Assembly: GCA_023445705.1 (NCBI GenBank)
Contig: JAEXKM010000232.1
Span: 1 to 5,022, forward strand
From: Pseudomonadota bacterium
Lineage (GTDB): Bacteria; Pseudomonadota; Alphaproteobacteria; Caulobacterales; Caulobacteraceae
DNA: 5,022 nucleotides
Direction of reading: 5' to 3'
Shown here: piece by piece, positions 1 through 5,022 of the stretch
Layout: each line of letters opens with the position of its first letter
How positions within the stretch are numbered: position 1 is the stretch's first letter
Translations under genes and position numbers: made by a program
The notes under the pieces: generated by a model
What the model was told of the DNA's origin: nothing
Database searches by the model: none
The model's input: the letters and a program-made list of their open reading frames with translations, nothing else

Positions 1-2253
1 GGCCAGCACCCCGCCGGTCACGAACTGGATCGCCTGGCCCACGGTCAGGACGTCGACGCCGTAGCGGCCGGCGGCCTCGCGATCGACGGTCATGTTCCAT
101 TCGATGCCGGGCGAGGTGCGGTTGTCCTCCAGCTCGTAGAGCTGGCGGTCGGCGGCCATCTTAGCCTTCACCAGGTCGGCGGCCTTGTTCAGCGCCACCG
201 GGTCCTGGCCGCGCAGTTCGACCTGCACGTCCTTGCCGACCGGCGGGCCGCCTTGGGGTTCGCGCACCTCGACCTCGATGCCGGGGATGTCGGTCACGCG
301 CTTGCGGATCTCGTTGGCGATGTCCTTACCCACCAGGCCCAGATGCAGCCGCTCTTCGTAGTCGACGAAGTCGACGGTGATGCGGCCGATGGTGTCGTTG
401 GGCGGCGCGTTCGGCCCGCCGCCGGCGCTGGCGGTGCCCGAGCGGACGAAGATGGAATCGACCCCCTTCACCCCCTGCAGCCGCCGCTCGACCTGCGCCA
501 CCAGGGAGTCCTGCGCCTGGGGCGAGAGGTTGCCCCGCGCCTTGACGTAGACCGCCACGAACTCGGGGTCCTGGCGCAGGAAGAACTCGGTCGGCTTCTT
601 GGCGTGGGCGAAGGCGAACACCACCCCGACGATGATCAGCAGCGTCACGCCCAGCGTCGCCATCGGGCGCTTGCCCAGGGCGTCGATCGTGCGCGCATAG
701 CGGCCCATGAAGCCGGTCATCTCACGCGGGTCGCCGTGCTCGGATTTCTCGATCTCGGCCAGGTGCGCCTCGTCCACCGCCGCCTTGCGGCCGAAGATCG
801 AGCCCAGGGCCGGGGTGAAGATCAGGGCGATGAAGATCGAGGCGCCCAGCACGTAGAACAGGGTCAGCGGCAGGAAGCTCATGAACTTCCCGGCGATCGA
901 GTTCCAGAACAGGAAGGGCAGGAAGGCGCAGAGCGTCGTCAGGGTGCCGTTCAGCACCGGCCAGAACATCCGCTTTCCGGCCGCGGCGAAGGCGGCCTCC
1001 TTATCCAGGCCTTCGGCCATCTTCCGGTCGGCGTACTCGACCACGACGATGCCGCCATCCACCAGGATGCCGACCGCCAGCACCAGGCCGAACATGACCA
1101 TCTGGTTCAGGGTGTTCCCGGTGGCGTTCAGCATCAGGAAGGCGATCATGAAGCAGGCCGGGATCGCCGCGCCGACCATGAGGCCCTGGCGGATGCCCAG
1201 GGTGGCGACGATGATCAGCATCACCAGGATGGTGGCGATCAGCAGACCGCTCTCCAGCACCACCAGGGTGCGGCCGATGAAGTCGCTCTGGTCGAAGATG
1301 TAGGAGACCTTGACCGTCTCAGGCCAGCGCTTCTGCTCCTCGGCGACGACCTTGCGGACCTCCTTGACGGTGTCGAGGATGTTGGCGCCCGACCGCTTGG
1401 CTACCTCCACCGAAAAGGCCGGCTGGCCGTTGAACCGGCTGATGTACGTGGCTTCCTTGAAGGTCCGCCGCACGTCGCCGATGTCGGCCACGGTGATCAG
1501 CCGGTCGCCGTTGCGCTTGATCGGCAGGGAGAGGATGTCCTGCGGCTTCTCCACGACGCCGGGCACCTTTACGGCGAACTTGCCGGGCCCCGATTCCAGG
1601 TTGCCGGCCGGCACCAGTTGGTTGTTGCGGGCGATAAGCTGGGCGAGCTCGCCGGTGGTGACGTTGGCCGCTTCCATCCGCACTGGGTCGATCGTGACCT
1701 CCAGCACCTCCTCGCGGCCGCCGTTGAGATAGACCTCCAGTACGCCGGGCGTGCCTTCCAGGCGGTCCTGCAGTTCGCGGGAGATCTGGAAGAGGGTCCG
1801 CTCGGGCGCCGCGCCGGACAGGACGATGCCGATGACCGGGTCGGCCGCCGTGCTGGCCTCCTCGATGATCGGCTCCTCGGCGTCCGGCGGGAACTCGCCG
1901 CGGGCCAGGTCGACCTTGGCGCGCACCTCGGCCAGGGCCTTGTCCTTGTCGAAGTCGGGCTCGAACTCGAGATTGACCACCGCCATGCTCTGGCGGGCCA
2001 CGGAGTTCATCTCCTTGATGCCGTCGATGGTCTGGAGCTCGGTCTCCAGCGGTCGCACCAGCAGGCGCTCGGCGTCTTCCGGGCTCACGCCCGGATACGG
2101 CACGATCACGCTCAGGAACGGGAAGTCGATGTTCGGGTCGGATTCCCGCGGCATGGACAGATAGGCCATGAATCCGAACAGGCTGGCGATCAAGGTGACC
2201 GCCAGGACGACCTTGCGCCGTTTTATGCCGCCGTCGATCAGAGGTCCGATCAT
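1..2253 (-). CDS. RND efflux pump inner-membrane permease (AcrB/HAE1-like), 3' end beyond window
   Basis: Proton-driven inner-membrane subunit of a tripartite efflux pump that exports compounds from periplasm or membrane through an adaptor and an outer-membrane channel. The reading frame is open from ATG at 2253 to the window edge: 751 codons of a family length near 1030, so the C-terminal third is missing because of the window, not a mutation. Visible in order: a short basic N-terminus (KRRK, 11-14); TM1 (~14-31); the first porter region with YPGVSPEDAERLL (~53-65); further porter subdomains to ~325; TM2 (~331-352), TM3 (~359-377), TM4 (~386-405), TM5-TM6 (~430-485, ending in the family-typical FTPALGSIFGR); a cytoplasmic charged linker; TM7 (~527-545); and the start of the second porter half. 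TM4 reads LVDGGIVVVEYADR, with D399 present but glycine at 400 where AcrB has its second aspartate. The upstream DFG aspartate of CzcA/CusA metal pumps is absent, which favours HAE1 over heavy-metal export. The start is supported by AAGGAGA seven bases upstream. It follows the adaptor gene by 27 bases. The substrate cannot be told. Confidence 0.95.
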   Translation of the reverse strand, partial: MIGPLIDGGIKRRKVVLAVTLIASLFGFMAYLSMPRESDPNIDFPFLSVIVPYPGVSPEDAERLLVRPLETELQTIDGIKEMNSVARQSMAVVNLEFEPDFDKDKALAEVRAKVDLARGEFPPDAEEPIIEEASTAADPVIGIVLSGAAPERTLFQISRELQDRLEGTPGVLEVYLNGGREEVLEVTIDPVRMEAANVTTGELAQLIARNNQLVPAGNLESGPGKFAVKVPGVVEKPQDILSLPIKRNGDRLITVADIGDVRRTFKEATYISRFNGQPAFSVEVAKRSGANILDTVKEVRKVVAEEQKRWPETVKVSYIFDQSDFIGRTLVVLESGLLIATILVMLIIVATLGIRQGLMVGAAIPACFMIAFLMLNATGNTLNQMVMFGLVLAVGILVDGGIVVVEYADRKMAEGLDKEAAFAAAGKRMFWPVLNGTLTTLCAFLPFLFWNSIAGKFMSFLPLTLFYVLGASIFIALIFTPALGSIFGRKAAVDEAHLAEIEKSEHGDPREMTGFMGRYARTIDALGKRPMATLGVTLLIIVGVVFAFAHAKKPTEFFLRQDPEFVAVYVKARGNLSPQAQDSLVAQVERRLQGVKGVDSIFVRSGTASAGGGPNAPPNDTIGRITVDFVDYEERLHLGLVGKDIANEIRKRVTDIPGIEVEVREPQGGPPVGKDVQVELRGQDPVALNKAADLVKAKMAADRQLYELEDNRTSPGIEWNMTVDREAAGRYGVDVLTVGQAIQFVTGGVLA

Positions 2254-2260
2254 GGCTTCG

Positions 2261-2267
2261 TCTCCTT
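2261..2267 (-). promoter_or_regulatory. Ribosome binding site of the RND permease gene
   Basis: On the minus strand this reads AAGGAGA, a near-perfect Shine-Dalgarno sequence, seven bases before the ATG at 2253. It lies inside the 27-base gap after the adaptor stop codon, so the pump gene has its own strong translation start within the shared transcript. It fixes the permease start. Confidence 0.85.
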
Positions 2268-2280
2268 GGAGCCCCTCGCG

Positions 2281-3345
2281 TCAGCGCGCGAGCGTCGCCC
2301 GAACCTTCTGACCTTCAGCCACGTACGATTGGCCGACGGTGATGACGCGCACGGGGCCGCGCAGGCCCACGACCCAGATCCCCTGGGCGGTCTCCTCGAG
2401 GATGTTGACGGGAGAGAAGCCGACCTTGTCGCCGGTCTGCACGTAGCGAATGCCTTGCCGGCCTGCCGAGTCCAGCACCAGCGAGGAAAGCGGCACCAGG
2501 TGCGCCGGGCCCGCGCCGCTGCCGATGCGGACGTCGGCCGACAGGCCAGAGCGCGTCATCTGCGGATTGGCGACCGAGATCTCGACCCGATAGGTCCGGG
2601 TCTGCGGATCGGCCTCGCGCGCGGCGTAGCGCACGCGGCCGCTCAGCGTCTCGCCCGAGGTCAGCTTGGCGGTGGCCGGCGCGCCGATCTGCACCTTCGC
2701 GGCCTCGGTCTCGGGCAGGTCGCCTACGATCAGCAGCGGGTTGAGCTCGATCATCGTCCCGCAGGGCTGGCCCGGCTGCAGATAGGTGCCGATCTCGGCG
2801 TCGCGGCGGTCGAAGACGCCGTCAAAGGGCGCGCGGATGCTCATCTGCTCGACCCCCAGCTCCGCCTGGCGCACGGTCGCCGCCGCCCCGTCCGCCGCGG
2901 CCTGGTCCTGCAACATCTGGGTCTGCGAGCGATAGCCCTTGGCGTGCAGCTCGGCCGAGGCCTTCTGCTGCAACTGGCTTGAGCGCAGGTTCGCCCGCGC
3001 CTGGTCCAGTGTCGCCTGGCGGGCGTCCAGATTCAGGCGGCAAAGCACCGCTCCCTTACGGACGAACGAGCCTTCCACCGCCGGGGTGGCGGCGACGACG
3101 CCGGGCGTTTCCGAGCGCACGATCACGCTCCGCGCGGCCTCGGTGCGGCCGCGGATGGCGACGGTGTATTCGCGGGTGGACTCTGGCGTCAGCACCGCCT
3201 GCACGGTGGGCAGGCCTTCAGCCGTGGTCTTGGCCTCGGCGGCCCCTGGCTTGCCCGAGCGGTTGAAGATGGTGCCGATGGTGAAGGCGACGACCAGCAC
3301 CGCCACCACGACCACGACAAACAGGTACTGTGACCTCAGTTTCAT
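2281..3345 (-). CDS. RND efflux periplasmic adaptor (membrane fusion protein, HlyD/AcrA family)
   Basis: Links the inner-membrane RND pump to an outer-membrane channel across the periplasm. The 354-residue protein has a short basic N-terminus (MKLR), one hydrophobic anchor (~7-27, very valine-rich) and no lipobox cysteine, so it is probably held by an uncleaved membrane helix rather than lipidated. Next come a linker, the first half of the biotinyl-lipoyl-like domain (~70-106, with SETPGVVAATPAVEGSFVRKG), a single short alpha-helical hairpin rich in A, Q, L and R (~107-165), the second lipoyl half (~166-205, with the family-typical RAPFDGVFDRR), a beta-barrel (~206-275) and a membrane-proximal domain (~280-352). 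The length fits compact MFPs (~350-400). The frame is open back to an ATG at 3411, but ATG 3345 is chosen because a G-rich Shine-Dalgarno precedes it and it puts the basic/hydrophobic anchor at the N-terminus. It is first gene of the operon with the RND permease. Substrate unknown. Confidence 0.93.
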   Translation of the reverse strand: MKLRSQYLFVVVVVAVLVVAFTIGTIFNRSGKPGAAEAKTTAEGLPTVQAVLTPESTREYTVAIRGRTEAARSVIVRSETPGVVAATPAVEGSFVRKGAVLCRLNLDARQATLDQARANLRSSQLQQKASAELHAKGYRSQTQMLQDQAAADGAAATVRQAELGVEQMSIRAPFDGVFDRRDAEIGTYLQPGQPCGTMIELNPLLIVGDLPETEAAKVQIGAPATAKLTSGETLSGRVRYAAREADPQTRTYRVEISVANPQMTRSGLSADVRIGSGAGPAHLVPLSSLVLDSAGRQGIRYVQTGDKVGFSPVNILEETAQGIWVVGLRGPVRVITVGQSYVAEGQKVRATLAR

Positions 3346-3350
3346 CCGCG

Positions 3351-3359
3351 TTCCCCCCT
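3351..3359 (-). promoter_or_regulatory. Ribosome binding site of the adaptor gene
   Basis: The minus strand reads AGGGGGGAA, ending five bases before ATG 3345. This purine-rich stretch selects the start at 3345 over the in-frame upstream ATG at 3411, whose extra 22 residues (MSAWAQSAIRR...) look like translated leader. Confidence 0.65.
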
Positions 3360-3581
3360 GGGCCGCACTCAAGCCGCAGCGTCGAATCGCGCTTTGGGCC
3401 CAGGCTGACATTCATATTTCAGCGTTTTCTGACGCCAGTTCTCCGACTGCAAATGAAATCGCGGACAGATATGGCGCGGCGCGCATAATGTGCCCCTGGC
3501 GCCGCATGATCGCAGCATGGCCTTGCGCGCGTCCCCGCCGTCCGCCATCCCCTCGTTCTGGGCCGACAGCCAGATTGACCG

Positions 3582-3586
3582 AAGGA
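3582..3586 (+). promoter_or_regulatory. Probable ribosome binding site of the glyoxalase gene
   Basis: AAGGA lies 12 bases before the GTG at 3599, a slightly long spacing. It supports GTG 3599 over the in-frame ATG at 3617, which would remove the metal-ligand histidine at residue 5. Confidence 0.5.
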
Positions 3587-3598
3587 ACCTGAGCCGCC

Positions 3599-4039
3599 GT
3601 GAAATATCTCCACACCATGGTCCGCGTGAGGGACCTCGACGCCTCTCTCGATTTCTACTGCGCCAAGCTCGGCCTGGTCGAAGTCTCGCGCAGCGAGAAC
3701 CCCGGCGGCCGCTTCACCCTGGTCTTCCTGTCCGCCCCGGGCGACGAGCAGGCCGCGCGCCAGAACAGGGCCCCGATGGTCGAGCTGACCTACAACTGGG
3801 ATCCGGAGGACTATCAGGGCGGCCGCAATTTCGGGCACCTGGCCTATGCGGTCGACGACATCTACGCGGTCTGCCAGCGCCTGGCCGATGGCGGCGTCAC
3901 CATCAATCGCCCGCCGCGCGATGGGCACATGGCGTTCGTCCGCTCCCCGGACGGCATCTCGATCGAGCTGCTGCAGGCGGGCGAGCGCAAGGCGCCGGCC
4001 GAGCCCTGGGCCTCCATGCAGAACACGGGCGCGTGGTGA
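3599..4039 (+). CDS. gloA: Lactoylglutathione lyase (glyoxalase I)-like VOC-fold metalloenzyme
   Basis: Glyoxalase I converts the hemithioacetal of methylglyoxal and glutathione to S-lactoylglutathione in the cytoplasm, the first step of methylglyoxal detoxification. The 146-residue protein (E. coli GloA is 135) contains two VOC beta-alpha-beta-beta-beta modules. It follows the E. coli enzyme in key blocks: YLHTMVRVRDLDASLDFY (3-20), VELTYNW (61-67), FGHLAYAVDD (78-87) and SPDGISIELL (116-125). The four metal ligands of E. coli GloA (H5, E56, H74, E122) have equivalents at H5, E62, H80 and E123; the six-residue offset comes from an insertion around 46-60. The short form lacking the large insertions of Zn-type enzymes suggests a Ni/Co-type enzyme (inference). 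The start is GTG, needed to keep H5; an ATG at residue 7 is the alternative. The C-terminal tail (PWASMQNTGAW) extends past the E. coli end. The stop overlaps the SDR start. A related VOC enzyme acting on another substrate remains possible. Confidence 0.85.
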   Translation: MKYLHTMVRVRDLDASLDFYCAKLGLVEVSRSENPGGRFTLVFLSAPGDEQAARQNRAPMVELTYNWDPEDYQGGRNFGHLAYAVDDIYAVCQRLADGGVTINRPPRDGHMAFVRSPDGISIELLQAGERKAPAEPWASMQNTGAW

Positions 4040-4818
4040 GCGGCCGGCTGGAGGGACGCGCCGCCCTGATCACCGGCGCGGCTGGCGGCATCGGGCTGGG
4101 CTGCGCCGAGGCCTTCGCCAAGGAGGGCGCAGACCTCGTCCTCCTCGACCTCGATCAGGCCCGGCTCGAGGCCGCCGCCGCCGACCTGGCCGCCCGCTCG
4201 GGCCGTAAGGTCCACGCCATTGCCTGCGACCTGTCAGACGCCGAGGCCGCCCGCAAGGCGGTCATCCGCGCCTGCGCGCTGCTGGGCCGTATCGACGTAC
4301 TGGTTAACAACGCTGGCGTCCTCGCGCCCGGCGACATCCTCGACGCCGAGCTCGAGGACTTCGATCGCGTCCTGGCGGTGAATCTGCGCGCGCCCTTCGT
4401 GATCGGCCAGACCGTCGCGCGGCATATGGTCGACGCCAAGATCAAGGGCTCGATCATCAACATGTCCTCGATCAACGCCGTTCTCGCCATCCCCAACCAG
4501 ATCGCCTACGTCACGTCCAAGGGCGGCCTTTCCCAGCTCACCAAGGCCATGGCGCTCGGCCTTGCGCCGCATGGGATCCGGGTCAATGCGATTGGCCCCG
4601 GCACCATCGTCACCGACATCCTGAAGGGGGTGATGAACGACGACGAGGCCCGCCGCCGCGTCCTCTCGCGGACGCCTCTCGGCCGCTTCGGCGAGGCCGA
4701 GGAAATCGGCCGCGTCGCCGTCTTCCTGGCCAGCGAGGACGCCTCCTACATCACCGGCCAGACCATCTATCCCGACGGCGGCCGCCTGGCCCTGAACTAC
4801 ACGGTGCCGGTGGAGTGA
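4036..4818 (+). CDS. Classical short-chain dehydrogenase/reductase (SDR), probably NAD-dependent
   Basis: NAD(P)-dependent oxidoreductase of the classical SDR family, acting on an unidentified alcohol or carbonyl substrate in the cytoplasm. The 260 residues match the usual ~250 and the Rossmann fold is complete: TGAAGGIG dinucleotide-binding loop (13-20); an acidic residue at the end of beta-2 (D38, in VLLDLD), which favours NAD over NADP; NNAG (91-94); catalytic N116, S145, Y158 and K162 (the last two in AYVTSK); GPGTIVTD (187-194) after beta-6; and the C-terminal ITGQTIYPDGG (239-249). All catalytic tetrad residues are present. The start is GTG 4036, overlapping the gloA stop by four bases (GTGA); it gives MSGRLEGRAALITG, a normal SDR N-terminus. 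GTG 4033 is a near-equal alternative, and no strong Shine-Dalgarno is seen, consistent with translational coupling. Relatives are often annotated 3-oxoacyl-ACP reductase or glucose dehydrogenase, but nothing here fixes the substrate. Confidence 0.93.
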   Translation: MSGRLEGRAALITGAAGGIGLGCAEAFAKEGADLVLLDLDQARLEAAAADLAARSGRKVHAIACDLSDAEAARKAVIRACALLGRIDVLVNNAGVLAPGDILDAELEDFDRVLAVNLRAPFVIGQTVARHMVDAKIKGSIINMSSINAVLAIPNQIAYVTSKGGLSQLTKAMALGLAPHGIRVNAIGPGTIVTDILKGVMNDDEARRRVLSRTPLGRFGEAEEIGRVAVFLASEDASYITGQTIYPDGGRLALNYTVPVE

Positions 4819-4819
4819 C

Positions 4820-4833
4820 GCCCGCCGGCGGGC
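4820..4833 (+). terminator. GC-rich palindrome just after the SDR stop (possible terminator stem)
   Basis: A perfect 14-base palindrome, GCCCGCCGGCGGGC, begins two bases after the SDR stop codon. As RNA it could form a five-base-pair stem with a CCGG loop. No T-run follows, so it does not meet the intrinsic terminator pattern. It could be a weak stop, an mRNA 3'-end stabiliser, or chance in GC-rich DNA. Confidence 0.3.
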
Positions 4834-4836
4834 AGT

Positions 4837-4977
4837 TGGTGTCATCCCGGTTTCGGCCAGCGGCCGAAGACCGGGACCCATACGTGCAGATCTAACAGCT
4901 ATGGCGACGCCTAGCTTCCATTCCCTCGGCGCATATGGGTCCCGGCCTTCCGCTTCGCTCCAGCCGGGATGACACCA
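4837..4977. repeat. Head-to-head pair of ~45-bp palindromic intergenic repeat units
   Basis: Two units face each other. The left unit (4837-4882, plus strand) and right unit (4977-4934, minus strand) share a perfect 14-base outer end (TGGTGTCATCCCGG) and a perfect 12-base inner end (CCGGGACCCATA). Their middles differ (20 and 18 bases). Each unit can fold on itself: the left as CCGGT/ACCGG plus TTCGGCC-AGC-GGCCGAA (4847-4874), the right as CCCGGC/GCCGGG (4941-4968). The 51-base centre (4883-4933) has a further small stem, AGCTA/TAGCT (4897-4916). The whole locus could therefore form one long cruciform or a three-hairpin structure. I recall units with these end sequences as dispersed intergenic repeats in Caulobacteraceae; that is memory, not a search. 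The unit lacks room for a gene. It may act as a 3'-end structure for the SDR transcript. Confidence 0.8.
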
Positions 4978-5005
4978 AAAGGAGCGTCCGCGCAGAGCCA
5001 AGATG

Positions 5006-5022
5006 CTCCCCCGCTGGGGGAG
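5006..5022. repeat. Palindrome CTCCCCC-GCT-GGGGGAG at the window edge, probably a truncated dispersed repeat
   Basis: A perfect seven-base inverted repeat with a three-base GCT loop ends exactly at the window edge. CTCCCCC/GGGGGAG stems of this kind are common components of dispersed intergenic repeats in alphaproteobacteria (recalled, not searched). It is separate from the TGTCATCCCGG family 30 bases upstream. The rest of the element, if any, lies beyond the window. Confidence 0.5.

Larger units (their letters stand above)
3346..3598. promoter_or_regulatory. Divergent intergenic control region between efflux operon and gloA-SDR pair
   Basis: This 253-base gap lies between the start codons of two divergent transcription units, so it must hold both promoters unless transcription enters from elsewhere. 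It has a more AT-rich core (~3411-3490) than the flanking genes. For the plus strand, CATAAT at 3484-3489 matches five of six bases of a -10 hexamer, but the hexamer 17 bases upstream (GCGGAC) is a poor -35. For the minus strand, a TATGAA-like -10 lies near 3411-3417, with no convincing -35. A short inverted repeat CAGT-N6-ACTG (3436-3449) and the palindrome TGGGCCCA (3395-3402) could be operator parts but are too short to claim. No regulator gene is present here. The promoter role is inferred from gene layout; exact elements are unproven. Confidence 0.5.

Noticed and set aside
1045..1083. Heavy-metal (CzcA/CusA) pump assignment based on the VDG motif in TM4
   Set aside because: The accompanying DFG aspartate six residues earlier is missing (A393), and the adaptor lacks the histidine- and methionine-rich metal-binding features often seen in metal-efflux adaptors. 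An HAE1-type assignment fits better.
253..2982. A 909-codon open frame on the plus strand, antisense to the adaptor and pump genes
   Set aside because: It is in exact codon-to-codon register with both minus-strand genes (the 27-base gap is a multiple of three), so it stays open simply because those genes avoid TTA, CTA and TCA codons, which are rare in GC-rich genomes. It ends at 2980-2982 where the adaptor uses TCA for Ser122. Its product is a low-complexity H/D/Q/R/G/A-rich string with no recognisable domain, while the opposite strand encodes clear RND and MFP proteins.
3346..3411. 22-residue upstream extension of the adaptor to ATG 3411
   Set aside because: It would place a non-hydrophobic, poorly charged segment before the membrane anchor, and the G-rich ribosome binding site sits inside it directly before ATG 3345.
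3419..3928. Minus-strand open frame opposite the start of the glyoxalase gene
   Set aside because: It has no recognisable domain, crosses the divergent promoter region, and overlaps a gene with all its catalytic ligands conserved; it is a GC-rich shadow.
3490..4035. In-frame N-terminal extension of the SDR reaching back through the whole glyoxalase gene to ATG 3490
   Set aside because: The extension translates to an Arg/Pro/Gly-rich string with no domain and coincides with a clearly coding glyoxalase in another frame. The SDR family N-terminus begins naturally at GTG 4036.
4837..4977. CRISPR array or tRNA-like element suggested by repeated units and a multi-arm fold
   Set aside because: There are only two units, in opposite orientation and without regular spacers, and no tRNA signature such as a T-loop TTCGA with a matching acceptor stem and anticodon arm.
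4234..5001. 255-codon minus-strand open frame opposite the SDR and the downstream repeat
   Set aside because: Its N-terminus is translated from the palindromic repeat and its remainder is the H/D/G/R-rich complement of the SDR. No family features or convincing ribosome binding site were seen.

Overview
This is GC-rich bacterial chromosome (roughly two-thirds G+C) with strong G/C preference at third codon positions, GTG as well as ATG starts, and clear purine-rich ribosome binding sites. The gene content (tripartite efflux pump, glyoxalase, classical SDR) and the intergenic palindromes containing GTGTCATCCCGG and GGGACCCATA suggest an alphaproteobacterium, most likely Caulobacteraceae (Caulobacter, Phenylobacterium or Brevundimonas type). 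That assignment rests on memory of repeat style and codon usage, not on a search.

Layout. The left two-thirds (1-3345) is a minus-strand operon. It reads from a membrane fusion (periplasmic adaptor) protein at 3345-2281 into an RND inner-membrane pump subunit at 2253-1, with 27 bases between them. The pump gene is cut by the left edge after 751 codons of an expected ~1030. Together they should form the inner-membrane and periplasmic parts of a proton-driven efflux pump. No outer-membrane channel and no transcriptional regulator is visible.

A 253-base divergent intergenic region (3346-3598) separates this operon from a plus-strand pair. The first gene of the pair is a glyoxalase I-like VOC metalloenzyme (3599-4039) with all four expected metal ligands. 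It overlaps by four bases a complete classical short-chain dehydrogenase/reductase (4036-4818). The two are almost certainly co-transcribed and probably translationally coupled, both from GTG starts. The pair and the pump could share a theme of toxic or electrophilic metabolite handling, but only proximity and divergent orientation support that.

The right end (4819-5022) has no gene. It holds a small GC palindrome just after the SDR stop, then a head-to-head pair of ~45-bp repeat units forming a large nested inverted repeat (4837-4977), then a second palindrome cut by the window edge (5006-5022).

Nothing here amounts to a clearly undescribed system. The points most worth a second look are the pump's transmembrane-4 motif, which carries one aspartate where AcrB-type pumps carry two, and the nested palindromic repeat downstream of the SDR.
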